A stretch of DNA of 64,000 bases from Thermodesulfobacteriota bacterium (GTDB lineage Bacteria; Desulfobacterota; Desulfobacteria; Desulfobacterales; Desulfosudaceae). A program made the position numbers and the translations under genes. Below, in pieces: positions 19,327-28,565 of this stretch (within the stretch, counting starts at the first letter, position 1; each line of letters opens with the position of its first letter). The stretch lies in contig JBFMDX010000001.1 of the NCBI GenBank assembly GCA_040753795.1, positions 248,001 through 312,000 on the forward strand, written 5' to 3'. The notes beneath the pieces were generated by a model that saw only the letters and a program-made list of their open reading frames with translations, did not search any database and had not been told where the DNA came from.

Positions 19327-20482
19327 CGATGTGACAAAAAAAGAGATCCCGGCAGCGCCGGGCATTATCATCGCCGGCGGGGCCACGGGCGGTCACCTCT
19401 TTCCCGGTATCGCCATTGCCGAGCATTTGCGGGAAGAAAGGCCCGCCTGCCGCCTGTTGTTTGTCAGCACCGGCACCGCCATCGAAAAGAGGGTCCTGCC
19501 GAAAACCGGTTTCGATTATCATTGGATACCGACCGAGGGGATAAAGGGCCGGAGCCTGATGGCCAGGGGCAGGGCCGTTATCAAACTGGCCGCCGGGATT
19601 GTCGCGGCGGTTGCGGTGATCCGGAAATTCAGGCCGGACATGATCATCGGCATGGGCAGCTATTCTTCGGCACCCCTGGTGATCGGCGGATGGTTGATGG
19701 GCATCCCCATCGCGCTGCATGAGCAGAATGCCCTGCCGGGAATCAGCAACCGGATGCTGTCCCGCTTGGCCGACCGGGTGTTTATCTCCTTTGAAAAGAC
19801 GGCTGGGCGGTGGCCGGCGGGAAAAGTGCGGGTGACCGGCAATCCGGTCCGCCAGGAGATCCTGCGGGCCATGGCCGGAGAAACACCGGCGGGAGCCTTG
19901 GACACGGCCGATTTTACCGTGTTGATCATCGGCGGCAGCCAGGGGGCCAGCCGGATCAACCAGGCGGTGACCGGAGCACTGGCCTACCTGACCGACAAGG
20001 CCGGCCTTTTCTTTATTCATCAGACGGGCCAGGCTGAAGAGGAAGCGGTCCGTCGGATCTATCAGCAGGCCGGGGTGTCCTGCCGGGTAGCGGCGTTCAT
20101 TGACGATATGGCGGCCTGTTACGCCCGGGCGGACCTGCTCATCTGCCGGGCCGGCGCGACCACGGTGGCGGAAATTGTCTGCATGGGGAAGCCCTGCATC
20201 CTGGTGCCGTTTCCCCACGCGGCCGATGATCATCAGACGGAAAATGCCCGGGCCCTGGTCGAGGCCGGCGGCGCTGAAATGATTCCCGAAAGGGAGCTGA
20301 CGGAGCGGGGGATCGCCGAAAAGATCGTTTATTACGCCTCCAGCAGAGCCAAGCTCAAAGACATGGGCCGGCGGCTGCGGGCGGCGGGAAGGCCCGAAGC
20401 GGGCCGGATTATCGCCGGTGAGTGCCTGACGCTCATGGCGGAAACAAAAAAGCGGAGAATGGTCAAACAGGCATGTACGTAA
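19319..20482 (+). CDS. murG: UDP-GlcNAc transferase MurG (lipid II synthase)
   Basis: Peripheral membrane glycosyltransferase that adds GlcNAc to lipid I. 387 residues (slightly longer than usual, with charged extensions at both ends). Motifs: IAGGATGGHLFPGIAIA (N-terminal G loop), GMGSYSSAPLVIGGWLMGIPIALHEQNALPG, TGNPVR, IIGGSQGA, and the C-terminal RAGATTVAEI and PFPHAADDHQTENA nucleotide-sugar binding blocks. It overlaps ftsW by 8 bp and murC by 10 bp. Confidence 0.96.
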   Translation: MHDDVTKKEIPAAPGIIIAGGATGGHLFPGIAIAEHLREERPACRLLFVSTGTAIEKRVLPKTGFDYHWIPTEGIKGRSLMARGRAVIKLAAGIVAAVAVIRKFRPDMIIGMGSYSSAPLVIGGWLMGIPIALHEQNALPGISNRMLSRLADRVFISFEKTAGRWPAGKVRVTGNPVRQEILRAMAGETPAGALDTADFTVLIIGGSQGASRINQAVTGALAYLTDKAGLFFIHQTGQAEEEAVRRIYQQAGVSCRVAAFIDDMAACYARADLLICRAGATTVAEIVCMGKPCILVPFPHAADDHQTENARALVEAGGAEMIPERELTERGIAEKIVYYASSRAKLKDMGRRLRAAGRPEAGRIIAGECLTLMAETKKRRMVKQACT

Positions 20483-21849
20483 AAAATTACCATATTTTCT
20501 TTGTCGGCATCGGCGGCATCGGCATGAGCGGCATCGCGGAACTGCTGCTCAATCTCGGTTATACGGTGTCCGGTTCCGATATCAGGACCAGCAATATCAC
20601 CCAGCGGCTGGCGGATCTGGGCGGGACGGTATTTTATCAGCATGACCGGAATAACATCAAGGGGGTGGACGTGGTGGTGGTTTCCTCCGCCATTGGGCCG
20701 GACAACCCGGAAGTGGAAGCCGCCCGGGCCGGCGGCGTACCGGTAATCCCGCGGGCCGAAATGCTGGCGGAGATCATGCGCCTGAAATACAGCATCGTGG
20801 TCGCCGGGGCCCATGGAAAGACATCGACCACCTCCATGATCGCTTCCGTCCTGGAAAAAGGCGGGCTGGATCCCACGGTGGTGGTCGGCGGCCGTCTGAA
20901 CAGTATCGGCACCAATGCGCTGCTGGGCAAAGGCGATTTTATTGTGGCCGAGGCGGACGAAAGCGACGGGTCGTTTTTAAAGTTCACGCCGTCCATCGCC
21001 GTGGTCACCAATATCGACCGTGAGCACCTGGACTATTACGACGGTCTGGAAAGCATCAAGCGGGTGTTTCTGGAATTCATTAACCGCATTCCGTTTTACG
21101 GTCTGGCGGTAGTCTGTCTGGACAATGAACCCCTGCAGTCGCTGCTGCCGACCATTCAGAAACGATGCATTACCTACGGCACCAGCCAGCAGGCCGATTT
21201 CCAGGCCCGCCAGATCAAGCTGGGACAGGGGAAAGCCTGTTTTTCCGTTTATCACTTTGGCGACAAGCTGGGTGATATCGTGCTCAATGCTCTGGGGGTT
21301 CACAATGTCAGGAACGCGCTGGCGGCGGTAGCGGTAGGCATGGAACTGGATATTCCGTTCGAGCGGATCAAACTGGCCCTGGAGACCAGGGCCGGCGTTC
21401 ACCGGCGAATGGAAGTCAAGGGCGAAATCAGGGGCGCGGTGATCGTGGACGATTACGGCCACCATCCCACGGAGATCCAGGCGACCCTGCAGGCCATCCG
21501 GGAAAACTGGGAAGATCGTCGTATCCGGGTCGTTTTTCAGCCGCACCGTTACACGCGGACCAGGGCCCTGTTTGATGAGTTCACCCGCTCTTTTTATCAG
21601 TGTGACGATCTGGTCGTTCTGCCGGTTTATCCCGCCGGAGAGAAGCCGATCGCCGGGGCTGACGGTTATGCGCTGAGCGAGGGGATCCGGGCTCATGGGC
21701 ATAAGAGCGTACGGTATGCGGAAGACCGGAAAATCGCCTGTAACTATTTAAGTGAGACCCTTCGGGAAGGGGACATCGTCTTGACGCTGGGGGCCGGTGA
21801 TGTCTGGAAAGCCGGGGAAAGCCTGCTTTCCGGAACCCCGGAGAAATAA
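20473..21849 (+). CDS. murC: UDP-MurNAc--L-alanine ligase MurC
   Basis: First Mur ligase, adding L-Ala to UDP-MurNAc. 458 residues from ATG 20473 (MYVKNYHIFFVGIGGIGMSG), the canonical N-terminus; the longer frame adds 17 residues inside murG and is rejected. Motifs: GIGGIGMSGIAELL, ATP-binding GAHGKTSTTSM (about residue 112), EADESDGSFLKFTP, GVHRRMEVKG and DDYGHHPTEI. It overlaps the murG stop by 10 bp. Confidence 0.97.
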   Translation: MYVKNYHIFFVGIGGIGMSGIAELLLNLGYTVSGSDIRTSNITQRLADLGGTVFYQHDRNNIKGVDVVVVSSAIGPDNPEVEAARAGGVPVIPRAEMLAEIMRLKYSIVVAGAHGKTSTTSMIASVLEKGGLDPTVVVGGRLNSIGTNALLGKGDFIVAEADESDGSFLKFTPSIAVVTNIDREHLDYYDGLESIKRVFLEFINRIPFYGLAVVCLDNEPLQSLLPTIQKRCITYGTSQQADFQARQIKLGQGKACFSVYHFGDKLGDIVLNALGVHNVRNALAAVAVGMELDIPFERIKLALETRAGVHRRMEVKGEIRGAVIVDDYGHHPTEIQATLQAIRENWEDRRIRVVFQPHRYTRTRALFDEFTRSFYQCDDLVVLPVYPAGEKPIAGADGYALSEGIRAHGHKSVRYAEDRKIACNYLSETLREGDIVLTLGAGDVWKAGESLLSGTPEK

Positions 21850-21870
21850 CGGTTGCGGGCCGGGGTGGGT

Positions 21871-22815
21871 ATGACGAACGATGATTTTACAGCCTGGGCG
21901 TTGCACCGGTTTCCGGGAAGGGTGAAGCGGGACGAACCCATGGCCAGGCACACGTCTTTCGGCGTGGGCGGTCCGGCCGACCTGTTTGTGTCGGTGAAGG
22001 ATGAAAAGCAGCTGCGGGAACTGGTGCTGGCCTGCGTCGAGGCCGGCGTCCCCTATACCGCCGTGGCCGGCGGCACCAACCTGCTGGTCCTGGATCGGGG
22101 GATCCGCGGCGTGGTCATTGACATGAAGAAAGGATTGAAGGACATCCGGGTCGATGGAGATGCCGGCGATGTCGTCACGGTTCGGGCCGGGGCCGGCGTC
22201 AATCTCCAGAGCCTCTGTCAGTACGCCATCGACAACGGATTGGCCGGAATGAATTTCGCGCTGGGAATTCCCGGAACCGTGGGCGGCGCGGTCATCATGA
22301 ACGCCGGCACGGCCCGGGGCGCCATGGGCGACGTTCTGGAGACGGTTACGATACTGACATCGGACGGCCGGTTGATGAAGGCGGCACGGGACGACATGGT
22401 CTTCCGTTACCGGCATTTTGAGGTGAGGGGATTTTCTCCGGACGCGGCGGATCCGTTTCTGGTGACCGCTGCCAGGCTGTCCTGCCGCCGGGAAGAACCG
22501 GTCCGGCTGCGGGCGGAGGCGCGGGATATTCTGAATGAACGCATGCGCAGTCATCCCGTGGGCGTCCGAAGCGCGGGCTGTTTTTTTAAAAATCCGGCGG
22601 AGGGCGAGTCGGCCGGCCGGCTCATCGACCGGGCAGGGTTGAAAGGCAGGCGTGTCGGAGGCGCGGCTGTTTCCGATAAACACGCCAACTATATCGTGAA
22701 CACGGGCGGCGCCACGGCCGCGGACATTCTGACCCTGATGGCCGAGGTCAGGAGGGAAGTGGCGGAGCGGTTTGGCGTCCGGCTGGAACCGGAGGTGAAA
22801 ATTGTCGGAGAATAA
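21871..22815 (+). CDS. murB: UDP-N-acetylenolpyruvoylglucosamine reductase MurB
   Basis: FAD-dependent reductase that forms UDP-MurNAc with NADPH. 314 residues from ATG 21871; a TTG at 21853 is possible but less likely. Motifs: HTSFGVGGPADLFV (FAD domain start), GGGTNLLV-like AGGTNLLVLDRGIRG, GIPGTVGGAVIMNAG, HPVGVRSAGCFFKNP (type I MurB catalytic Ser equivalent region) and a C-terminal Glu in RLEPEVKIVG. It sits between murC and ftsQ, where many bacteria also carry ddl; ddl is absent here. Confidence 0.95.
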   Translation: MTNDDFTAWALHRFPGRVKRDEPMARHTSFGVGGPADLFVSVKDEKQLRELVLACVEAGVPYTAVAGGTNLLVLDRGIRGVVIDMKKGLKDIRVDGDAGDVVTVRAGAGVNLQSLCQYAIDNGLAGMNFALGIPGTVGGAVIMNAGTARGAMGDVLETVTILTSDGRLMKAARDDMVFRYRHFEVRGFSPDAADPFLVTAARLSCRREEPVRLRAEARDILNERMRSHPVGVRSAGCFFKNPAEGESAGRLIDRAGLKGRRVGGAAVSDKHANYIVNTGGATAADILTLMAEVRREVAERFGVRLEPEVKIVGE

Positions 22816-22834
22816 GTACGGTCACAGGAATGGA

Positions 22835-23722
22835 ATGCTGAAAAAAGTGTCCCGGAAGAACCGGAAAAAGAAAACGGCCGGGTGTGCCCGCTATGCGGCA
22901 ACGATACCGGCGCTGAAGGTCACGGCCGGACTGGTCGTTCTGCTGGCGGTGAGTATCGGCTTTGTGTACGGTTATGCTTTTTTTATCCGGTCCGACTGCC
23001 TGCGTATCAATGATGTTCAGGTCAAGGGATTGTCTCTGCTCGACCGGGAGGCGGTCGTTCACCGGGCCGGCATCGCGACGGGGATGAACATCATGGCCGT
23101 GAACCTGTCCGTGGCCAGGCGCCGGCTGCAGGCCGATCCCTGGATCGCGGATGTGCGGATCAGCCGGGTGCTGCCGTCGACGATTGTGATTGATATCCGG
23201 GAGCATACGCCCCTGGCGATTCTGGACTGGGGCGGGAGTTTCCTGATCAACAGCCACCGGGAGGTTTTCAAGCGGCTGGAACCGACGGACCCGTCCGCCC
23301 TGCCGGTGATCAGCGGTATTGAGTGCGGCGATCTGGACGAGAAGGGCCATGCGGTCGGCCCGGCTTTAAACGCCGCGCTGGATGTGGTTGAAATGGGCGT
23401 CATTCTCGGAGAGCGGATTCCGGGCATGAGCATCCGCAAAGTGATCGCCGACCGGGACACCGGCCTGACGCTATATGCTTTTGACGCCATCGATGAGGTT
23501 CGGCTCGGTTTTGACGACGACAACGACAGTTACATCACCAAATTTCGTCAATTGGGATATATGCTGAGCCATTGTTCCAGTCAGCCCGGGACAGGCCGTC
23601 TGGCCGCCGCCGGCTTTGAATATCCGGACCGGGTTGTGGTCAAGGCCGTGACCGCAGAGGCGTATGTCGCCAACAGCAAAGGGGGTAGCAATGAAGGAAC
23701 AGGACATCATCGTCGGTCTTGA
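22835..23722 (+). CDS. ftsQ: Cell division protein FtsQ
   Basis: Bitopic divisome protein linking FtsA/FtsZ-side components to FtsL/FtsB. Basic N-terminus (KKVSRKNRKKK), one TM segment (ALKVTAGLVVLLAVSIGFVYGYAFF), a POTRA domain (DCLRINDVQVKGLSLLDREAVVHRAGI, then WIADVRISRVLPSTIVIDIREHTPLA) and a beta-rich FtsQ C-terminal domain. ATG 22835 is preferred because AGGA lies 5 bp upstream; an upstream TTG at 22802 would overlap murB. The last 32 bp overlap ftsA. Confidence 0.92.
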   Translation: MLKKVSRKNRKKKTAGCARYAATIPALKVTAGLVVLLAVSIGFVYGYAFFIRSDCLRINDVQVKGLSLLDREAVVHRAGIATGMNIMAVNLSVARRRLQADPWIADVRISRVLPSTIVIDIREHTPLAILDWGGSFLINSHREVFKRLEPTDPSALPVISGIECGDLDEKGHAVGPALNAALDVVEMGVILGERIPGMSIRKVIADRDTGLTLYAFDAIDEVRLGFDDDNDSYITKFRQLGYMLSHCSSQPGTGRLAAAGFEYPDRVVVKAVTAEAYVANSKGGSNEGTGHHRRS

Positions 23723-24914
23723 TATCGGCACCACCAAGATTTGCGCGGTTGTCGGAGAGAAGGAAGGCGATAAGATCAACATCATCGGAATCGGCATGCA
23801 CCCTTCAGAAGGGCTGCGCAAGGGTGTGGTGGTGGATATTGAGTCAACGGTCGGCTCCATCAAAAAAGCGGTGGAAGAAGCGGAACTCATGGCCGGGTGT
23901 GAAATTTCCAACGCCTATGTGGGCATCGCCGGCGGCCATATATCCAGTTTCAACAGCCGGGGAGTGATCGCCATCAAGGGCCGTGAAATTACCCGCGCCG
24001 ATCTGGAGCGGGTCAGAGAGGCGGCCAGCGCGGTGGCCATTCCCATGGACCGGGAAATTATCCATATCCTGCCACAGGAATATATCGTGGACGATGAGTC
24101 CGGTATCCAGAATCCCGTGGGCATGACCGGTGTCCGCCTGGAGGTCAAAATTCATATCGTCACCGGCGCGGTTGCCTCGGCCCATAACATCGTCAAATGC
24201 GCCCATCGGGCCGGCCTCGATGTCTGTGATGTCGTCCTGGAATCCCTGGCCTCGGGCGAGGCGGTGCTGACGGATGAAGAGAAGACGCTGGGAGCGGCGC
24301 TGATCGATATGGGCGGCGGGACCAGTGATCTGGCCGTTTTCTGCGGCGGCAATATCCGGCATACGTTCGTTCTGTCCCTGGGTGGCAACAACCTGACGAA
24401 CGATATCGCCATCGGTCTGCGGACACCGCATTCGGAAGCAGAAAAAATCAAGAAGCGGTTTGTCAGCCCCATTTCCGGGCGCGAGGGGGCCATCGGTGAA
24501 ATAGAAGTCAAGCGGACCGGCGGCCGGAATTCTGAAAAAGTGCCGGTGCATATCCTTAATGAAATCATCGCTCCGCGCATGGAGGAAATTTTTACCCTGA
24601 TCAACCGGGAGATCATCAGCAAGGGCGCCGCGGATGAAATTACCACCGGCGTCGTGCTGACCGGCGGAGCGGCTCTGCTGGACGGTGCCTGTGAAATAGC
24701 CGAATCCATCATCAACCAGCCGACCCGGCTGGGCCGTCCCATTGGCATCAGCGGTCTGGTGGACGTGGTCAACAATCCCATGTATGCCACCGGTGTCGGA
24801 CTGGTCCTCTACGGGGCACGGAATGAATCGGCCCGGAAATTCCGAATCCGGGACGCCAATATTTTCAACCGGCTGATCAGCCGGATGAAGCGATGGTTCA
24901 AGGAGATTGCCTGA
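23691..24914 (+). CDS. ftsA: Cell division protein FtsA
   Basis: Actin-like ATPase that tethers FtsZ to the membrane. 407 residues from ATG 23691 (MKEQDIIVGLDIGTTKICAVV), with GGGGGT just upstream. Visible: phosphate-1 DIGTTK, SHS2/1C insertion region (ISSFNSRGVIAIKGREITRADL), phosphate-2 LIDMGGGTSDLAVF, adenosine motif GVVLTGGAALLDG, and a C-terminal amphipathic tail (FNRLISRMKRWFKEIA) that should insert in the membrane. It overlaps the end of ftsQ. The last member of the overlapping block before the ftsZ promoter region. Confidence 0.97.
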   Translation: MKEQDIIVGLDIGTTKICAVVGEKEGDKINIIGIGMHPSEGLRKGVVVDIESTVGSIKKAVEEAELMAGCEISNAYVGIAGGHISSFNSRGVIAIKGREITRADLERVREAASAVAIPMDREIIHILPQEYIVDDESGIQNPVGMTGVRLEVKIHIVTGAVASAHNIVKCAHRAGLDVCDVVLESLASGEAVLTDEEKTLGAALIDMGGGTSDLAVFCGGNIRHTFVLSLGGNNLTNDIAIGLRTPHSEAEKIKKRFVSPISGREGAIGEIEVKRTGGRNSEKVPVHILNEIIAPRMEEIFTLINREIISKGAADEITTGVVLTGGAALLDGACEIAESIINQPTRLGRPIGISGLVDVVNNPMYATGVGLVLYGARNESARKFRIRDANIFNRLISRMKRWFKEIA

Positions 24915-25040
24915 ACCGGCCGCCCTGCGAACCGTTTTCTGCGGGCGGGAGTGGTAGGGATGCAAAACATATTGAATTTAATTTATTAACAATGAAATCG
25001 CGGTAAAAGGTATTTTTTAGAAATTGGCCACAATATATTG

Positions 25041-25069
25041 TTGTCAATTTTATCTTTTCACTATATATG
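25041..25069 (+). promoter_or_regulatory. Candidate ftsZ promoter
   Basis: In the AT-rich ftsA-ftsZ gap, TTGTCA (25041-25046) and TATATG (25064-25069) are separated by exactly 17 bp. This would allow ftsZ expression independent of the long mraZ transcript. Confidence 0.5.
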
Positions 25070-25103
25070 TTGTATTTAAAATCCCAGCGAGGAGGAGGTG
25101 CGC

Positions 25104-26282
25104 ATGTCGTTTTCATATGTGGAAAAAGAAAAGAACGCGAGGATAAAGGTCATTGGCGTGGGCGGCGCGGGGGGAAACGCCGTCAACAACATGATCGAAG
25201 CCAACCTGCAGGGCGTGGAGTTTATTGTCGCCAATACCGATGCCCAGGTGCTGGAAGCGTCAAAGGCCGAGGTTAGAATTCAACTCGGCACCAACATTAC
25301 GGAAGGGCTCGGCGCCGGCGCCAATCCTGAGATCGGCCGGCAGGCCGCCATGGAAAGTCATGACGTACTTCGTGACGCCCTGTCGGGGGCCCACATGGTG
25401 TTTATCACCGAAGGGTGCGGCGGCGGTACGGGCACCGGGGCCTCGCCGGTCATCGCCCAGATCTGCAAGGAACTGGGGATACTGACTGTGGCCGTGGTCA
25501 CCAAACCGTTTTCCTTTGAAGGCAAGAAAAGGGCCCAGCAGGCCGAAACCGGCGTGGCGGCCCTAAAAGGCATCGCCGATACGGTCATTACCATTCGGAA
25601 CGATCGCCTGCGGACCCTGGCCTCCAAGAAGGACACGGTCATCGACATGTTCAGGAAGGCCGATGAGGTTCTGCATCATTCCGTGCGGGGAATTTCCGAC
25701 CTGATCATGGTCCCCGGCCTGGTCAATCTCGATTTTGCCGATGTCAAGACCATCATGTCCAAGGCGGGCATGGCGCTGATGGGAATCGGCGTGGCCAGCG
25801 GCGACAACCGGGCCATCGAGGCGGCCGAGCGGTCCATCTCCCATCCGCTTCTGGAGGAATGCTCCATCGCCGGTGCCAAGGGGGTGCTGCTGAACATCGC
25901 CAGTTCCAGCGACATGAGTTTTCAGGAACTGGAGGAAGCCTCGGACCGCATCCACGAGGAGGTGGGCGATGAAACGGAAATCATCTGGGGAACGACCATC
26001 GATGATTCCCTGGGAGATGAAATCCGTATAACGGTTATCGCCACGGGAATCGGCGCGGCGGCGGCGGAGCCGATCGTGGACCTGAAGCGGGGCAGGATCC
26101 GGGACGTGACGGCGGCCGATCTGAATACGTTGTCGGTATCAAAACTCGACCAGCCGACCTTTATCCGCAAGCAGGCCTCCGCCGGCGAGGGCTCCGGGGC
26201 GACGTACCGCGGCTACAAGGGCCTGGTGATTGATAATGATGATCTGGATATCCCGACGTTTTTGAGAAACCAGGCGGATTAG
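25104..26282 (+). CDS. ftsZ: Cell division GTPase FtsZ
   Basis: Tubulin-like GTPase that forms the Z ring. 392 residues from ATG 25104; a GGAGGAGG sequence at 25091-25098 ends 5 bp before it, so the GTG at 25098 that overlaps the Shine-Dalgarno is rejected. Motifs: IGVGGAGGNAVNNM, NTDAQVL, tubulin signature GGGTGTGA, KPFSFEGKKR, and the T7 loop NLDFADVKTIM. After a linker (TYRGYKGLVIDNDDL), the C-terminal peptide DLDIPTFLRNQAD is the canonical FtsA/ZipA-binding tail. Confidence 0.98.
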   Translation: MSFSYVEKEKNARIKVIGVGGAGGNAVNNMIEANLQGVEFIVANTDAQVLEASKAEVRIQLGTNITEGLGAGANPEIGRQAAMESHDVLRDALSGAHMVFITEGCGGGTGTGASPVIAQICKELGILTVAVVTKPFSFEGKKRAQQAETGVAALKGIADTVITIRNDRLRTLASKKDTVIDMFRKADEVLHHSVRGISDLIMVPGLVNLDFADVKTIMSKAGMALMGIGVASGDNRAIEAAERSISHPLLEECSIAGAKGVLLNIASSSDMSFQELEEASDRIHEEVGDETEIIWGTTIDDSLGDEIRITVIATGIGAAAAEPIVDLKRGRIRDVTAADLNTLSVSKLDQPTFIRKQASAGEGSGATYRGYKGLVIDNDDLDIPTFLRNQAD

Positions 26283-26322
26283 AGGTAAAGCCTTCGAAGG
26301 AGCGAAAGCGTTTAACGGCGGT

Positions 26323-27087
26323 TTATGCCCGCTTTACCGCGGGCCGGTTTTCCTGTGACGGGGTGTCGTCCGTCTTTTCGCCGCGGCCGTCATGGCCGCC
26401 GGCATTTTTTGTGTGGCCGTCGTCCGGCCGCGATCCGGTGATCAGTTCTTCCTTGAAATCAACGTGTTTTCCGTATTTTTTTTCAATTCGACCGATGATC
26501 AGATATATCGCCAGCAGTCCGGCAACTGCCGCCATGAACATGGCCGGGTTCAAGTCGCCGATGGAACTGCCCAGGACCACGGCAGGTATGGCCAGGGTGG
26601 CCTGGCAGGCCCAGTTCATTCCCAGGTAAAGCCGGAAGGGAACGCCGGCCAGGGGCAGAAAAAAATTTTTGGCCGCGTACGGCAGCAGGGGCAGGGCCGC
26701 TACCAGGAATGAAAACCGGACCCGCCGGTCGGCCGGCACCTGGGGAATGACGTATTTCCCCCGGAACAATACGTTCTGAATCAGTTCTCCGGCCACCTTC
26801 GTCAGCGCGAAAGAGACGGTCATGTGGATCGGCATGACCAGGAACATCAGGAGCAGACCGGCGGTCAGCCCGAACTTGATCCCCAGCACCAGCAGGAACA
26901 GACTGATGGGAACACCGAAGATCGGCAGAATGATCATCAGCGCGATAAACAGCGGCGCCGGCGTATTTTCATTCACCAGCGATATCATCTGTACGATCTG
27001 ATCCCGGTGAGTGATGGCGTAGCCGCCCAGCATAACAGCCGTCAGGATCGCCCCCAGCAGGACAATCTGTTTCCTGGTTAATGACAT
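26323..27087 (-). CDS. TVP38/TMEM64 (VTT/DedA-like) membrane protein
   Basis: About 254 residues with five or six TM segments and a hydrophilic C-terminal tail rich in Asp, Gly, His and Lys. The VTT (formerly SNARE-associated) core is visible: FGVPISLFLLVLGIKFGLTAG, then AALPLLPYAAKNFFLPLAGV. The family includes DedA-type proteins, some of which scramble or flip lipids; the specific substrate here is unknown. Start at 27087 (MSLTRKQ) is preferred, with AAGG 6-7 bp upstream; a start at 27129 would add 14 residues. Convergent with ftsZ. Confidence 0.78.
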   Translation of the reverse strand: MSLTRKQIVLLGAILTAVMLGGYAITHRDQIVQMISLVNENTPAPLFIALMIILPIFGVPISLFLLVLGIKFGLTAGLLLMFLVMPIHMTVSFALTKVAGELIQNVLFRGKYVIPQVPADRRVRFSFLVAALPLLPYAAKNFFLPLAGVPFRLYLGMNWACQATLAIPAVVLGSSIGDLNPAMFMAAVAGLLAIYLIIGRIEKKYGKHVDFKEELITGSRPDDGHTKNAGGHDGRGEKTDDTPSQENRPAVKRA

Positions 27088-27240
27088 GGAGAGCCTTTCG
27101 ATTTCATATTGCTGTTTGTAGCACGTCATGCGGGATATGGCAATGTGAAGCCCTGAAAATTGACAGATACGAGGAAATTGATTATAACCGGCAAAATTAC
27201 CAGTAGCGAAACCGTATTAGAGAAAGGCGCCAACGGAACC

Positions 27241-28479
27241 ATGATTACCATCAATGAGCATTATCTGAAGCTTCAGGCCTCCTACCTGTTTTCGGAAATT
27301 GCTTCGCGGGTGAGAGCCTACCAGCAGGCTCATCCGGAAGCGGAAATCATCCGGCTGGGTATCGGCGACGCCACCCGTCCCCTGTGCCGGGCCAGCCTGG
27401 AGGCGTTTCACAAGGCCGTGGACGAGATGGGCAGCGAGGCCACATTCCGCGGATACGGTCCGGAACAGGGCTACGCGTTTCTGCGGGAAAAGATCGCGGT
27501 CGCCGATTATCAGGCTCGCGGCGCCGACATCAGCGCCGACGAGATTTTTATCAGCGACGGGGCCAAATGTGATACCGGTAATTTCCAGGAAATTCTTGCG
27601 ACCGACATCCGCGTCGCCATACCGGACCCGGTTTATCCCGTTTACCTGGACACCAATGTCATGGCCGGTCGCACCGGAGATTATGCGGACGGGCGCTACC
27701 GGAATATCGTCTATATGGATTGCACGGCGGACAATGGTTTTCTGCCCCAGCTGCCGGCCGATCCGGTCGATCTGATTTACCTCTGTTTTCCCAACAACCC
27801 GACCGGGTCGACCATTACCCGAAAAGAGCTGGCCCGATGGGTGGATTTCGCCGCTGCCAGCAAGGCCTTGATTTTGTATGATGCCGCCTATGAAGCGTTT
27901 ATCCGGGACGACGCACTTCCCCGCACGATCTATGAGATAGAAGGCGCCCGCCAGGTGGCCGTGGAGTTCCGCAGTTTTTCCAAAACCGCCGGATTCACCG
28001 GCACCCGCTGCGCCTTTACCGTGGTTCCCAAAGATTGCCGCGCCTTTGATTCCCGGGGCAACATCCATTTCCTGCACGGGTTGTGGCATCGCCGGCATAC
28101 CACCAAGTTCAACGGCGTTTCCTATCCGGTCCAGCGGGCGGCGGAGGCGATCTACAGTGACGAGGGGAAATCCCAGGCCAGAGAGACCATCGATTATTAC
28201 ATGAAAAACGCCGACCGCATCACCCGGGCCATGGATGAAATCGGCCTGTCCTATGTCGGCGGCCGGCACGCGCCGTATATCTGGGTGGAAGGGAAAACCG
28301 ATTCCTGGAAGCTGTTTGATCGCCTGCTGACAAAGGCCGGCGTGGTTTGCACGCCGGGAGCGGGTTTCGGTCGCTGCGGCTCCCGGTACATCCGTTTTTC
28401 CGCATTTAACAGTTATGAGAACGTGGACCGGGCCATGGAGCGGGTGGTGTCGGCTCTGCGCGGCGATATTGATTCGTGA
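27241..28479 (+). CDS. dapL: LL-diaminopimelate aminotransferase
   Basis: PLP-dependent enzyme that converts tetrahydrodipicolinate to LL-diaminopimelate in one step, bypassing the succinyl or acetyl branch of lysine/DAP synthesis. 412 residues from ATG 27241 ([21 protein letters not shown]), the characteristic DapL N-terminus; an upstream TTG frame is rejected as too long. Motifs: [36 protein letters not shown], and [13 protein letters not shown] with the PLP Lys near residue 248. Its product feeds meso-DAP to MurE encoded in the same window. Confidence 0.96.
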   Translation: MITINEHYLKLQASYLFSEIASRVRAYQQAHPEAEIIRLGIGDATRPLCRASLEAFHKAVDEMGSEATFRGYGPEQGYAFLREKIAVADYQARGADISADEIFISDGAKCDTGNFQEILATDIRVAIPDPVYPVYLDTNVMAGRTGDYADGRYRNIVYMDCTADNGFLPQLPADPVDLIYLCFPNNPTGSTITRKELARWVDFAAASKALILYDAAYEAFIRDDALPRTIYEIEGARQVAVEFRSFSKTAGFTGTRCAFTVVPKDCRAFDSRGNIHFLHGLWHRRHTTKFNGVSYPVQRAAEAIYSDEGKSQARETIDYYMKNADRITRAMDEIGLSYVGGRHAPYIWVEGKTDSWKLFDRLLTKAGVVCTPGAGFGRCGSRYIRFSAFNSYENVDRAMERVVSALRGDIDS

Positions 28480-28565
28480 CGTGTCCGGGCGGTGAGGGCC
28501 GGGTCGAAGCGACCGGATATAGTGTGGCCGGCGGGGTGATAGACAGATGAAAGGGGAATTCAGCC

